64,000 bases of DNA, from the NCBI RefSeq assembly GCF_037893015.1, contig NC_133661.1:189609991-189673990 (forward strand), written 5' to 3'. Every line of letters starts with the position of its first letter. Positions within the stretch are counted from its first letter, which is position 1. The translations under genes were made by a program, and so were the position numbers. This stretch comes from Macrotis lagotis. Taxonomy: Eukaryota > Chordata > Mammalia > Peramelemorphia > Peramelidae. The notes below the pieces were generated by a model. It did not search any database. It had not been told where the DNA came from and saw only the letters and a program-made list of their open reading frames with translations. Shown here one piece after another: positions 12,147 through 25,049 of this stretch.

Positions 12147-12560
12147 AGTGTTTTTTTTTTTTTTTTGTTTGGATCTTTCTGATATATTCCTGTAATCTAC
12201 TTTCTTGTGTTTTATTCAAATTTTTTTCATCACAATTCACTAGAGAAATTTATCTATAGTTTCTTCAAATGGTATATTTTCCAAATATAGTATTTAGATT
12301 AAATATTTCATAAAACTTTGGCCAAATTCACTGTGAATCCTTCTGGTTCAGAAAACATTATACTTAAAAAGTTCACTCATGGTTTCTTTAATTTCCTTGT
12401 TAAGATAGATTTTTTAAAGCATTTTATTTCCTTCTCTGTTAATCTCAGCAATTTATGTTTACAAATATGTATCCATTTCACTTAATATTGTCAGTTTTCC
12501 TGGCATGTAAATGGGAAAATAATTCATAATAATTGTTTTATTTTTCTTCCTTTTCAGTGA

Positions 12561-12920
12561 AAAGTATGGTTACTGCTCTGTTGGTCTGCACTTGGATCTT
12601 ACCCAGAAAGGAACCCTGGTCTCTTTGAATTGCAATAGGTACAGTATAGGTTCAGGGTCCCTCCTCCTGTGGAATGAGAAGTGATACTGCTCGTCAGAGT
12701 ACTTGATACTTTGATTTGACCTCCTATGCACTTTGGAAGATATATTTTCCAATTATAATTGAAAGTTATCTTTGCTTACTATCTCTCTCTTACCCTCCAA
12801 GTTCTGCCTATTAATTTTTAGAAGGTGTGAGCATTTGTTTATTATATTAGGATGATCTCTTTTTTCACTTTCTTAAAAATTATTTTTCTAATACTCCTCA
12901 GAATTTCTATTTCCCTCTTT
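12561..12920. other. Unassigned sequence
   Basis: No coding or repeat family recognised. The 60-codon minus frame at 12570-12752 has no resemblance I can name. Confidence 0.4.
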
Positions 12921-12924
12921 TTTT

Positions 12925-13050
12925 TCTTTTCAAAGATTAAGGGATATGCCCAGGATTGCACAGCTAAAAGGTGTCAATGGTCTGAGGTCAGAACTGTAAT
13001 CAGATTATCCTGACCCCAAGCCTGACACTCTCTTCCCTCTTGACTAAAAG
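12925..13050 (-). mobile_element. Diverged MIR/SINE relic
   Basis: Antisense blocks GATATGCCCAGGATTGCACAG and TCTGAGGTCAGAACTGTAATC in the order of a tRNA-like or MIR SINE, heavily mutated. Confidence 0.6.
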
Positions 13051-13177
13051 TACTTTTCTCTTTTCTTAAATTATATAACCCAAAGGTATTGACAAAGGAG
13101 GTAGTGCTAGTACAGTGGTACCCTGTAATTTCTTTCTGACAAGTTGACTGTTACCTTATCATAGCTGACTTGGGAGC

Positions 13178-13315
13178 TCCCAAAAGTACAGCTGCTGCTT
13201 CTGTCACCATCACTTAATCCCATCGAAAGTATTTCATCCATACCACCTCCTTCTTCCATGTAACAGACCTCTCTTTATTGTCTTAGACTGGAAGAATGTC
13301 TCCCTCTTAGATTTT
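13178..13315 (+). repeat. Copy 1 of a 140-bp direct repeat
   Basis: From CCCAAAAGTAC through CTGTCACCATCACTTAATCC to GTCTCCCTCTTAG and TTATTGGCTCT. It matches 14631-14772 with only scattered differences. The repeat family is not one I recognise. Confidence 0.85.
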
Positions 13316-13338
13316 ATTGGCTCTGCCATTCTAAAAAT

Positions 13339-13495
13339 TTATTTTAATTTTATTTATTTAAGGCAATGGGTTTAAGTGGCTTGCCCAAGGTCACACAGCT
13401 AGGCAATTATTAAGTGTCTGAGGCTGGATTTGAACTCAGCTCCCTCTGACTCCAGGGTTAGTGTTCTATCAACTGCATCATCCTAGTTGCCCCCT
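13339..13495 (-). mobile_element. Marsupial tRNA-like SINE
   Basis: Contains TTGCCCAAGGTCACACAGC and GGATTTGAACTCAGC and ends in a mutated head ATCATCCTAGTTGCCCC. It lies 20 bp after direct-repeat copy 1. Confidence 0.92.
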
Positions 13496-14074
13496 GAAAT
13501 TTTATTTGATTGCTATTTTAAAGTTGGTAGGAATTTTGGGTGAACACATTTGTGTGATTTTGCTTTAAGCTAAGGTTTGTCCTTAGGTTTGCTAATATAA
13601 CCTCACTTCTTAACTGGTGGTAGTGAGCTTGGAAAGGTGTTAACTGAGCTCAGGGTCAATCTTTGTTTATGTCAATCTATGTTTTTTATTCCTCTTTTGA
13701 ATTCTATGTTTCTGTGGAGATAGCTAAAGAAACTTTATTTTTGGTCAATAATTTATGTTTTGAAGAGGTTCAATTGTCTAGAAAAATTGTCTAGTCCTCC
13801 ATTTTGTTGTTCACATGCTTCAGAATTTCCTTCATTCTTTCAGTTTGGGGACAACCTTTAGTTATTTTTACTTTTGTTTATCTACCTTTTTCCTCCTCAC
13901 TCCACCATTTGCTTAATCTTGTCTTAAAATGTTATTTTCAACTACTGCCACCTGGATACAAGCCTTTGCCATTCAGCAAATTTTAATGACCTCCTAAAAA
14001 TCCTCCCTATTTCAAAATCTTCCCCTTCTATTTTTTTAATTATACCACTATTAACAGTTTTCCTTATGTCTCAA

Positions 14075-14235
14075 TCTTCTCATGTCATTCATCTACCTGG
14101 AAATATCCAGTGGCATCCTACAGTTTCACAATAAGGCACAAATTCTTTTGATAAACTTTCAAAGCTCTTCACAACATGATCCTACCATAGCTTTCTAATG
14201 ATATCATTTTAATCTCACTTCAGATAAAATATATA
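14075..14235 (+). mobile_element. L2 LINE relic
   Basis: CATGTCATTCATCTACCTGG, then AGTGGCATCC, GCACAAATTC, CAAAGCTCTTCACAACATGATCC and ATCTCACTT follow the ordered L2 3' region. The region 13496-14074 before it shows nothing I can assign firmly. Confidence 0.6.
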
Positions 14236-14630
14236 GGGAGTAGACTCAGTCCCTGAACCAAAGAGTTTTTGAAATAATAATGTGCCCCAAGATGATTAAA
14301 TCTGCTTTCTTCCAACCCTTTATAGTCATGATTGAGGGAATAAATCAATGTGGAATACTGGCTTATTTTTCTTACCACAAAAATACTCAACTGTTGATCA
14401 ACCATCACAGGAGACAGGCAACAAGAATCCTGGAAGCAGTAGCACCCTCAGACTACAGATCCTATTTCCGACACAAACAGTTGATGTTAGTATTAAGGGT
14501 GTGAATTTCAATACAAAGGGATCAGTCATCTTTGTCAACCAACTTAGACTATGGGACAGCCTAACTAACCTAACTGAAGCAGCAAGGCTCCCTGAGGAGT
14601 ATACAGAAGGTATAATGTTCCAAGTAAAAG

Positions 14631-14772
14631 AACCCAAAAGTACGCTGTTTCTGTCACCATCACTTAATCCCACTGAAAGTATTTCATCCATGCCACCTCC
14701 TTCTTCCATGTTACAGATCTCTCTTTATTGTCTTAGACTGGAAGAATGTCTCCCTCTTAGCATTTATTGGCT
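14631..14772 (+). repeat. Copy 2 of a 140-bp direct repeat
   Basis: Matches 13178-13315 at about 90% by eye, with no SINE or L1 between the matching edges. Its upstream neighbour is a 144-codon open frame (14348-14782) that covers it and that I do not recognise. Confidence 0.85.
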
Positions 14773-15109
14773 CTCCCACTAGAACCTTTATCACCATCTC
14801 TCCTCATATCTTGATGGAGATAGTCCTGTACTCAACAGTCTTTAAGATAAACAGTAATACAACCTGAACTAGGTTTTGGAAAACAAATATTATATAGATG
14901 CAACTTAATAACTTGTTCTTCTGACTCTACTATTACAGCTATATCTACTAAAGTCCCAGGAAAGGAAAGTTCACTCTATCAAAGTCTTTGACAGTGTGAA
15001 ACATTTCAGCATCACAAACTGATATGATTTTATCAGTTCAGAAATGACAGTAAAGAAAAGGCAGTGCACTCTGTTTTGTCACTGTATCAAAAGGGTCAAG
15101 AAATTTTTG

Positions 15110-15260
15110 CATTTGATTTGGAGTTGTCTCCCATACAGGAATGTAAGGTCCTTTAGTGAAAGAAATATCTTGCTCTTTAATTGCATGCCCAACTGTAATC
15201 TTAGGGATTTACATGCAGTAAAGGCTGCATAAAAGCTTTTATTCATTCATTCATTCCAAT
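15110..15260 (+). mobile_element. L2 LINE 3' end relic
   Basis: GTTGTCTCCCATACAGGAATGTAAGGTCC followed by GCATAAAAGCTTTTATTCATTCATTCATTCC resembles the L2 3' terminus with its short tandem tail. It could be the continuation of the piece at 14075. Confidence 0.6.
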
Positions 15261-16644
15261 TTTTAATGCTACATAGATCAGTCTCTATAATGGAGTTAGA
15301 ATTGAAAATGGCTAATGAAATACACTCAACATCCATTTATTATGTCTCAATCTTGTACCCATTTTGACATTATTTTCATATAGGGTATGAAATGTGGGTC
15401 TATAACTAGTTTTTGTCATACTATTTTCCAGTTTTCCCAACAATTTTTGTAAAACAGGGAGTTCTTATACCAGATGCTAATGTCTTTGGGTTTGTCAAAT
15501 AGTAGATTGCTGTAGTCATTTACTGTGACTTCTTTTAAAGCTTCCCTAATCCACTGATCCATTCATTACTCTATTTCTTAACCAGTACCAGGCAACTTTG
15601 ATGATTGACACTTTATAGTATAGTTTTAGATTTGGTAACTTTTCTTTACATTTTTTTCATCATTTCCCTTGCAATTCTTGCCCTTTTGTTGCTCCAGTTG
15701 AATTTGGTTACTATTTTTTCTAGCTTGATAAAATAGTTATTTGGTGGTTTGATTGGTATGGTGCTGAATAAGTAATGTAATTTGGATAGAACTGTAATTT
15801 TTATTTTATAGTTCTACTTAACCATGAGTATTTGACATTTTCCAATTATTTATGTCATATTTTATTTGGGTGAGAAGTGATTTATAGTTCTGTTCATACA
15901 TTTTCTTTGTCTTAGGAGACAGATTCCGAAGTATTTAATGTTTTATATAGCTATTTTAAATTGCGTTTCTCTTTCTATCTCTTGCTCTTGAGTTTTCTTT
16001 TTCATCTATAGAAATGCTGATGATCTATGTGGGTTTATATAATATCCTGCTACTTTGCTGATTTTGCTATTTGTTTAAAGGAATATTTTTGATGATTTTA
16101 TTAGGTTCTCTAGGTAGACCACCATATCTGCAAAGAATGAAAGTTTTACTTCCTCATTTCCAATTCTTTGAATTTCTTTTTCTTCTCTTATTGTTACTAC
16201 TAGCATTTCTGATACTATATTGAATAGCAATGGTGATAATGGACATCCTTGTTTCAGCCCTGGTTTTATGGGAAATGTTCAGAATTTCTTCCCATTACAT
16301 ATAATATTTGATGACAGTTTTAAATAGATGCTATTCATTATTTTAAGGAAAACGTCAATTATTCCAAAACTTTCTAGTGTTTTAATAGGAATGGATGTTG
16401 CATTTTTGTCATAGGCTTTTTCAACATCTATTGATATATTTATATGATTTCTGTTGCTTTTGCTACTGATATGTTTAATTATGTTGGGTGTTTTCCTAAT
16501 ATTGAACCATCTCTGCCTACCTGGTATAAATCCTGCTTGATCATGGTGTATTATCCTAGTAGTAACTTGCTATAGTCCACATTGCTAAAGTTTTATTTAA
16601 GATTTTTGGATCAATTTTCATAAGAGAGATTGATCTATAATTTT

Positions 16645-16803
16645 TTTTTAGATTTTGCAAGGCAATGGGGTTAAGTGGCTTGCCCAAGGCCACATGGCTA
16701 GGGAATTATTAAGTGTATGAGGTCAGATTTGAACCCAGGTACTCCTGATTCCAAGGCCAGTGCTCTATCCACTGTGCCACCTAGCCACCCCTTTTTTTTA
16801 AGA
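16645..16803 (-). mobile_element. Marsupial tRNA-like SINE with 14-bp TSD
   Basis: Inserted in L1-B. TGATCTATAATTTT occurs at 16631-16644 and again at 16804-16817, a perfect duplication. The head GTGCCACCTAGCCACCCC and B-box region TTTGAACCCAGG are intact. Confidence 0.96.
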
Positions 16804-17516
16804 TGATCTATAATTTTCTTTGTTTTGGTTCTTCCTGATTATGTTTCAGCACCATCTTGGGACTTTGTAGATGGTTTATTCAATTTTTTCTGAAATGGGA
16901 TTACATAAGTAATTTATTTCTCTTCTGTTACCGTGGGCAGTTTGTATTTTTGTAAATATTCATTCATTTCACTCAAGTTATCCAATTTATTGGCATACAA
17001 TTTGACAAGTTACCTCTGAATTATCTCTTTAATTTCCTCCTCATTGGTGATTTATTCACACTTATCACTTTTGATACTGGATATTTGATTATTTTCTTTC
17101 CTTTTTAAATCATATTAACCAAAGGGTTGCATATTTTATTAGCTTTTCATAAAACCAACTTTTAGTTTCATTTATGAGATTAATGATTTTCTTACTTTCA
17201 ATTTTATTAATATCTCTCTCTTCATTTTCAGAATTTCTAAGTAGGTATTTAATTAGGGATTTTTAAATTGTTCTTTTTCTAGATTATTTGTATTTGAGTA
17301 CACTCTCCTGTGTTCTTCCCTCTGTTCTATCACCTACTCTCCCCTCCCTGTCTCCCATTCCCCCTTCATTCGATCCCTTTCTTCTCATTTTTTTCTAGAG
17401 TAAGATAGACTTCTATACCCTATTAAATGTGTATGTTATTTCCTCTCTGAGCCATTTCTGATGAGAATGAATGCTCACTCATTCTCCCTTGACTTCCCTT
17501 TTCCATTGCCAAAGTT

Positions 17517-17668
17517 TTGTTTTAGGTTTTTGCAAGGCAAATGGGGTTAAGTGTCTTGCCCAAGGCCACACACCTAGGTAAATATTAAGTGTCTGAGGCT
17601 GGATTTGAACTCAAGTACTCCTTACTCCAGAACTGGTGCTCTATCCACTGTGTCAACTAGCCGCCCTC
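17517..17668 (-). mobile_element. Marsupial tRNA-like SINE
   Basis: Inserted in L1-B between ORF1-side sequences. Contains TTGCCCAAGGCCACACACC and ends TGTCAACTAGCCGCCCTC. Flanks CCAAAGTTTTG and AAAAGCTTTTT are a possible decayed TSD. Confidence 0.93.
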
Positions 17669-18799
17669 AAAAGCTTTTTCTGGACTCTTTTGTGTGAAAT
17701 ATCTTAGCCCCTTCTTCCTCTCCTTTTCCTTCCTTCCAGTACTTTCCATTATCACCCATTGATTCCATTTTTGTACCATATTATATCATTATATTTAACT
17801 CCCTCCTGTGCCTTGTCAAAATATGCTCCTTCTAACTGCTATTATAAATGAGCAGGTTCATTTTAGTCATCAGTATCTTCTTCCCATGAAATAACACAAA
17901 CAGTTCAACATCATTAAGTTCCTCATAATTAGCCCTTCTCATTCACCCCCTCTATGCTTCACCTGAGTCCTGTATTTGGAGATAAAACTTTTTGTTCCTT
18001 GATCATTTCAATAGGAAAGTTTGAAAGTCTCCTTTTCCATTTGAAATCCAATTTTTCTGGGTAGTTGATTCTCGGTTTTAATCCAAGCTCTTTTGCCTTC
18101 CAGAATATCATATTCCAATCTCTATGAGCCCTTAATATAGATGCTGCTAAATTCTGTGGTTGGATTGTTTGCTTGTGGCAGCTTTTAGTAATTTCTCTTT
18201 GACTTTAGAGTTTTGAAATTCCTCGGTGTTTTTCTTTTGAGATCCCTTTCAGAAGGTGGTCAGTGAATTCTCTCAGTTTTTATTTTATGCTCTGCTTCTA
18301 GGATCTCAGGGCAATTTTGCTGCATTATTTCTTTTTTAATTTATTTATTAAAGATATTATTTGTGTTTTACGTTTTTCCCCCAATCTTGCTTCCCTCCCC
18401 CCACAGAATGCACTCTGTCAGTCTTTACTTTGTTTCCATGTTGTACCTTGATCCAAATTGGGTGTGATAAAAGGGAAATCATATCCTTAAAGAGAAGTCT
18501 AAGAAGTAACAAGATCAGACAATAAGCTATCTGTTTTTTTTCCTAAATTAAAGGTAATAAATACTCTTTGTACTATGTTCAAACTCCACAGCTCCTTATC
18601 TGGATACAGATGGTACTCTCCTTTGCAGACAGCCATAAATTGTTCCCAATTGTTGCACTGATAGAATGAGCAAGTCCTTCAAGCTTTAACATCACTCCCA
18701 TGTTGTTGTTAGGGTGTACAGTGTTTTTCTAGTTCTGTTCATCTCACTCAGCATCAGTTCATGCAAATCCCTCCAGGTTTCCCTGATATCCTGTCCCTC

Positions 18800-21700
18800 C
18801 TAGTTTCTAATAGAACAATAGTGTTCCAAGACATACATATAGCACATTTTGCTAAGCCATTCCCCAATTGAAGGACATTTACTGGATTTCCAATTCTTTG
18901 CCACCACAAACAGGGCTGCTATAAATATTTTTGTACAAGTAATGTTTATACCCTTTTTCCTCATCTTTTCAGGGTATAGACCCAGTAGTGGCATTGCTGG
19001 GTCAAAGGGTATGCACATTTTTGTCGCCCTTTGCGCATAGTTCCAAATAGCTCTCCAGAAGAGTTGGATGAGTTCACAGCTCCACCAAAAGTGTAATAGT
19101 GTCCCAGATTTCCCACATCCCTTCCAACAATGATCATTATCCTTCCTGGTCATACTGGCCAATATGAGAAGTGTGAGGTGGTACCTCAGGGAAGCTTTAA
19201 TTTCCATTTCTCTAATAATTAATGATTTAGAGCATTTTTTCATATGGCTATGGATTACATTGATCTCCGCATCTGTAAATTGTCTTTGCATATCATTTGA
19301 CCATTTGTCAATAGTGGAATGGCTTTTTTTTTAAATATGACTCAGTTCTCTGCATATTTTAGAAATGAGTCCTTTGTCAGAATCATTAGTTGTAAAGATC
19401 GTTTCCCAATTTACTACATTTCTTTTGATCTTGGATACATTGGTTTTATCTGTGCAAAAGATTTTTAATTTAATGTAATCGAAATCATTTAATTGGTTTT
19501 TGGTGATGTTCTCCAACTCCTCCTTCCATAAACTGTTCCCCTTTCCAAAATCTGACAGGTAGACTAGGCCTTGATCTTCTTATTTGCTTATAGTATTGTT
19601 TCTTATATCTATGTCCTGTAACCATTTGGATCTTATCTTGGTAAAGGTTGTGAGGTGTTGGTCTAATCTAAGGTTCTTTGATACTAACTACCAATTTTCC
19701 CAGCAATTTTTATCAAAGAGGGAGGTTTTATCCCAATGGCCAGACTCTTTGGGTTTATCAAACAGCAGATTACTATAATCATCTCCTGCTTTTACACTTA
19801 GTCTATTCCACTGGTCCACCACTGTATTTCTTAGCCAATACCACACAGTTTTGATGACTGATGCTTTATAATATAATTTTAGACCTGGTAGGGCTAAGCC
19901 ACCTTCTTTTGCACTTTTTTTTCATTAAGCTTCTGGCAATTCTTGACTTTTTATTTCTCCATATGAATTTCCCTACAATTTTTACTACCTCGTTAAAGTA
20001 ATTTTTTGGAATTTTGATTGGTAGGGCACTAAACAGATAGTTTAGTTTTGGTAGAATTGTCATTTTTATTATAGTAGATCTACCTATCCATTACCAGTTG
20101 ATATTTGCCCAGTTATTTAAATCTAATTTAATTTGTGTGAAAAGTGTTTTATAATTGTTTTCAAAAAGATTCTGAGTCTGTCTTGGCAAATATACTCCCA
20201 AATATTTTATATTGTCTGAGGTTACTTTGAATGGCATTTCTCTTTCTAGCTCTTCCTGCTGTTTCTTGCTAGGCATATATAGAAAAGTTGAGGATTTATG
20301 AGGGTTTATTTTATAACCTGCAACTTTGCTAAAACTGCTAATTACTTCCAGGAGTTTTTTAGATGATTTCTTGGGATTCTCTAGGTAGACCATCAGGTCA
20401 TCTGCAAACACTGAGAGTTTTGTCTCTTCCTTCCCAGTTCTAACTCCTTTAATTTCTATTTCTTCTCTACTTGCTGATGCTAACATTTCTAATACAATAT
20501 TGAATAGTAGTGGTGATAATGGGAACCCTTGTTTCACCCCTGATCATATTGGGAATGCCTCTAGCCTCTCCCCATTGAGTATAATGATGGTTTCAGATAG
20601 ATACTGCTAATTATTTTAAGGAACAGTCCATTTATTCTGACACTCTCTAGTGTTTATAATAGGAACAGATGCTGTATTTTCTCAAAAGATTTTTCAGCAT
20701 CTATTGATGTGATCATATGATTTCTGATAGGTTTGTTGTTGATATAATTGAGTATACTAAAAGTTTTGCTAATATTGAACCAACCCTGCATTCCTGGAAT
20801 AAATCCTACTTGATCATAATGCATTATCCTAGTGATGACTTGTTGTAATCGTTTTGCTAAGATGTTATTTAGGATTTTTTCATCTATATTCATCAGGGAG
20901 ATATGTCTATAATTTTATTTCTCTGTTTTAACTATTCCTGGTTTAGGTAACAATACCATATTGGTTTCATAGAAAGAGTTAGACAGAGTTTCACCTTTCC
21001 CTATTTTTCCAAAGAGTTTATATAGCATTGGAAAAAATTGTTCCTTAAATGTTTGGTAGAATTAACTTGTGAATCCATCAGGCCCTGGAGATTTTTTTTT
21101 AGGGAGTTCAGTAATGGCTTGTTGATTTTCTTTTTCTGAGATAGGGTTGTTTAGGTATTTAATCTGTTCTCCATTTAACCTGGGAAACTGATATTTTTGT
21201 AAATATTCATCCATTTCACTTAGATTATCAAATTTATTGGCAAAGTGTTGGGTGAAATAATTTCAAATTCTTACTTTAATTTCCTCCTCATTGGTGGTGA
21301 GTTCACCTTTTTCATTTATGATACTAGCAATTTGGTTTTCTTCTTTCTTTCTTTTTTTAATCAAATTGACCAGAGGTTTATCAATTTTGTTGGTTTTTTC
21401 ATAATACCAACTTTTGGTTTTATTTCTTAATTCAATAGTTTTTTTGTTTTCAATTATATTAATTTCTCCTTTCATTTTTAGAATTTTTAATTTGGTACTT
21501 AATTGGGGATTTTTGATTTGTTATTTCTCTAATTTTTTTACTTGCATGTTTAGTTCATTGATTTCCTCTTTCTCCAATTTATTCATATAAGCATTTAAAG
21601 CTATAATATATCCCCTGAGAGTTGCTTTAAATGAATCCCATAGGTTTTGGTATGTTGTTTCATTATTATCATTATCTAGGATAAAATGGTTAATTCTTTC

Positions 21701-22499
21701 TATAATTTGTTTTTTGGTCCACTCATTTTTTAAAATGAGGTTATTCAGTTTGCAATTTGTTCTGGGTCTATATCTCCTTGTCCCAGTATTGCATATGACT
21801 TTCATGGCATTGTGATCTGAGAAAGATGTATTCACTATTTCTGCCTTTCTGAAGTTGATCATTAGGTTTTTATGTCCTAGTACGTGGTCAATTTTTGTAT
21901 AAGTTCCATGTACTGCTGATCAAAAGTTATATTCCTTTCTATCCCCATTCAGTTTCCTAAATAAGTCTACCCTATCTAATTTTTCTAACAATCTATTTAC
22001 CTCCTTAATTTCTTTCTTTTTTGTTTTATGATTCAATTTATCTAGATCTGATAGCGGGAGGTTGAGGTCTCCCACTAGTAGAGTTTTGCTGTCTATGTCT
22101 TCCTGTAATTCTTTCAGCTTCTCCTCTAAGAATTTGGGTGCTGTCCCACTGGGTGCATATATATTCAATATTGAAATGACTTTATTGTCTATGGTACCTT
22201 TTAGGAGGATAAAGTTTCCTTCTTTATCTCTTTTAACACTATCTATTTTTGCTGCTGCTTTGTCTGAAATAAGGATTGCTACCCCTGCTTTTTTTACTTC
22301 AGCTGAAGCAAAATATTATATTGCTCCAGCCTTTTACCTTTACTCTATATGTATCTCTCTGCTTTAAATGAGTTTCTTTTAAGTAGCATATTGTAGGATT
22401 CTGGTTTTTAACACACTCTGCTATTTGCTTATGTTTTAAGGGAGAGTTCATCCCATTCACATTCAAGATTATGATTACTAATTCTTTATTGCCGTCCAT
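18800..22499 (-). pseudogene. L1-A ORF2 (endonuclease, reverse transcriptase), broken
   Basis: Encodes the protein that nicks target DNA and primes reverse transcription of L1 RNA. Start ATG at 22499 (MDGNKELVIII). Endonuclease landmarks remain: NVNG and KETHL (22299-22499), NIYAP and GDLN (21920-22168), SDHNAM (about 21790-21862). RT core: [11 protein letters not shown] (20654-20893) and the FADD catalytic motif at about 20395-20410. The C-terminal zinc-knuckle-like C-x3-C-x7-H-x4-C (CWKGC...H...C) lies at about 19075-19140. It is split into at least seven open pieces by stops and indels. It ends about residue SIRN at 18800. Confidence 0.93.
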
Positions 22500-23300
22500 G
22501 CTATCTTCCCTCTGTTTGTATTTTCCCCCCTTCCCCCTCCTTTTATCCCTATTCCCCAGTCTTTCTTTTCTTTATGAAAACCACCCCCTTCAGTTTGTTT
22601 GCCCTTCTATATCACGCCCTCCCATTTCTTTCCACTTTCCCTTTTACCCTTTTCCTTTCCCTTCTTTTTGTTATTTCCCCTTATTTCCCCCACTCCCCTT
22701 ACCTTTCTCTGTCCCCCCTCCCCTTTTCCCCTTTTCCCCTTTTAATACTTGAATGGTTAGATGTTTTATAAGTTAACTGAGTACGTGTAGGTTGACTTTA
22801 AGCCAAGTCTGATAAGAAGAAGATTGAGGTGTTTCTCCTCTGCTCCCTTCTTTCCCACTATTACCATAGGTTTTTTGAACCTCTTAATGTAATGAGATTT
22901 ACCCCATTCAATCCCCTCCCTCCTTCAATCTCTTTCCTGTCCCCCTTTTTAGAGCACTAGTGGTTTTTTTTAGATCTTTCTACCTAAGTCATAGAAAATT
23001 CTAAGTGTCTGTCGCTTTTAGTTCTGTATATTCTATCGAATAGAGTCAAAATTCCTGAGAGTTATTAGAGTCTTTCTCCCAAGTGGGGTTAAAGCCAGTT
23101 ACATCCCATTAGATAGTAGTCTCATTGATAGGTCATGAATGTCCATCATTTCTGGCTAGGTGTATTCTCTCTGTTAGAGTTACATTTCTCAAGGTTTATA
23201 AGAATCTTTTTTTTTAACCCCCATGCTGGGATATAGCCAGTTTCAACTTACTGGATTTCATTTTTTTTCTTTTACTACCCCCCCTCTTTTTGTTACCTTT

Positions 23301-24299
23301 TCATGTGTCTCTTGAACCTCCTGTTTGATGCCCAAATTTTCTGTTTAGCTCTGGTCTTTTCATCAGAAATTTTTGAAATTCTTCCATTTCATTAAATGTC
23401 CATATTTTTCCCTGGAAGAGAAGTCTCAGCTTTGCAGGAAAGTAGGTTCTTGGCTGCATTCCAACCTCCCGTGCTCTTCAAAATATCTCATTCCAGGCCC
23501 TTCCATACCTTAAAGTTGATGCAGCAATGTCCTGCGTGATCCTTACTGTGGCTCCTTTATATTTAAATTTTTTTCTTTCTGGCTGCTTGCAGGACTTTCT
23601 CTTTTATTTGATAGTTCTGCGGTTTGGCCAAAACATTCCTTGGTGTTTTCATTTTAGGATCTTTTTCTGGTGGGGATCGATGTACTCTTTCAATAACTAC
23701 TTTGCCCTCCCATTCCATGATATCAGGGCAGTTTTCCATCACTAGATCCTGTAATATTAAGTCCAGACTTTTTTTTCTCTTCAATGTTTTCAAGAAGTCC
23801 TATAATTTTCAGGTTGCCCCTCCTCAATCAATTCTTGAGGTCAGTGGTTTTGTTGATGAGGTATTTTACATTTGCTTCTATTTTTTCATATTGTTTAACT
23901 GACTCTTGCTGTCTCGTGGAGTCATTAGTTTCTGTAGACTCCATTCTTTTTTTGGGGAAGGAGTTTTCTTCCCTACCCTTTTGCAACTCCTTTTCTAATT
24001 GGTCAATTCTACTTTTGAAAGAGCTTTCCATTTGACCAATTGAGGTTTTGAGAGAATTAATTTCTTTTTGCATTTGCCCATTTGAAGATCTGAGAGATTT
24101 GTTTTCTTGTTGCAAGGTATTAATTGTCTCCCTCAATTTTCTAGTTGATTTTTAAACTTCTTCCTTATTTCTTCAAGGAAGTATTTCTGTGCTGAAGACC
24201 AGATTGTATTCTACTCAGAGTTTCCAGGTCTCTCTGAGTTAGTGTCTTTCCCTTCCAAGAATTTTTCTATGGATCCACCTTTTGCTGACCCTTCTTCAT
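23301..24299 (-). pseudogene. L1-A ORF1 (RNA-binding coiled-coil protein), broken
   Basis: About 332 codons from ATG at 24299 (MKKGQQKVDP then a stop) to TGA at 23301-23303. The coiled-coil segment 23828-24136 contains repeated heptads such as LKTSIGQMESSFKSRIDQLEKEL. The RNA-binding C-terminal part contains ERVHRSPPEKDPK, TPRNVLAK and KEKVLQAARKK (23563-23690), the standard L1 ORF1p signature. The usual role is trimeric binding of L1 RNA. It carries an early stop and further frameshifts. Confidence 0.9.
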
Positions 24300-25029
24300 T
24301 TTGCTGAGACCTGAGTTTTGGAGGGGCTGGTTCACAGGGGCTTGGGATGGCTAAAGGCTTTACTCACTGGCCAGTAAGGGGGGCTGGTTGCTTTCTCTGG
24401 AGTGTCTGTGACCTTGGTTGAGGCCCTCTCCTTTTCTTTGAAGGGAGGAGTTGGAGGTATTGAATTCTTTTGCCTTCAATCAATGGTGGGCTTTACCCTG
24501 GCCTCAGGTCATTCCTCAGCTGGGCTGGTTCTTCTGCTCACACACCTGGGCCTGAGGCAGAAGCAATTTACATTTGTTTGTTAGGGGAGAAGTCTGAGTT
24601 GTAATGGGACTCAGACCAGAGGAGCCCAGGGATGGTGCCCACAGCTCCCCTTCTCCAGAATTCTCCCCCCAGCCCTGTCCGGGATCTCCAGGGGGACAGC
24701 TCCAACACTAGTGCCTCTGCTCTCCCACAGACTCACACCCCAATGTTCCAGCCCCCTCTAATCCAGCAGGTCTGGCTCTCGGGCCCTCAGACTCCCGGTT
24801 CCAATTCAGCTGCTAGTCTGGTTCATCATGGCTGATCCTCCCTCTGGACCCAGACTCACCCGCCCGAATTCAGCCACAGCTCCTGCTGGAGACCAATCCC
24901 GAGGTAGATGTTCTTTGTCTTGGCTTTTCTTTCTGGGTTTTGTGGGTTGGATTTCTTTTAAGAGGTTTGTTCATGTGATAGATGGGGAAGAGATCAGGAA
25001 ACTTTAGAACTGTGCCTGTCTTCTCTCCA

Positions 25030-25049
25030 CCATCTTGGCTGGAAGACCT
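25030..25049 (-). promoter_or_regulatory. YY1-type site at the L1-A 5' end
   Basis: The minus strand reads CCAGCCAAGATGGTGGAG at the start of the element. CAAGATGG is the YY1 core that places L1 transcription starts in primates; a role here is by analogy. Related text occurs at the 5' ends of L1-D (44505-44515) and the HAL1-like element (58242-58262). Confidence 0.6.

Larger units (their letters stand above)
8525..12560 (-). mobile_element. Old L1 (3'UTR plus ORF2), interrupted
   Basis: The 3'UTR lies at about 8525-8800 (reads CATTCCTCCCAGGTCTTCTCC on plus). The ORF2 C-terminus is at about 8900-9700, with antisense of the usual CCATTCCCCAATTGA...CCACAAACAGG track in diverged form. RT-domain sequence resumes at about 10775 and continues to about 12560. 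The break at 9700/10775 is filled by a plus-strand L1 3' end, and two SINEs sit at 11815-12146. Every frame has many stops. Confidence 0.75.
18334..25049 (-). mobile_element. L1-A, full-length LINE-1
   Basis: About 6.7 kb, complete from 5'UTR (24300-25049) through ORF1 (23301-24299), a C-rich inter-ORF stretch (22500-23300), ORF2 (18800-22499) and 3'UTR (18334-18799). It is flanked by a perfect 15-bp TSD, GCTGCATTATTTCTT at 18319-18333 and 25050-25064. The sense 5' end carries CCAGCCAAGATGGTGG, a YY1-type site. Both ORFs have several stops and shifts, so it is dead. Divergence is visibly less than in L1-B, which it interrupts. Confidence 0.96.

Noticed and set aside
22471..22771. Phe/Pro/Ser-rich plus-strand frames (also at 37463 and 63532)
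   Set aside because: They are the antisense of the purine-rich L1 inter-ORF region, repeated in each L1 copy.
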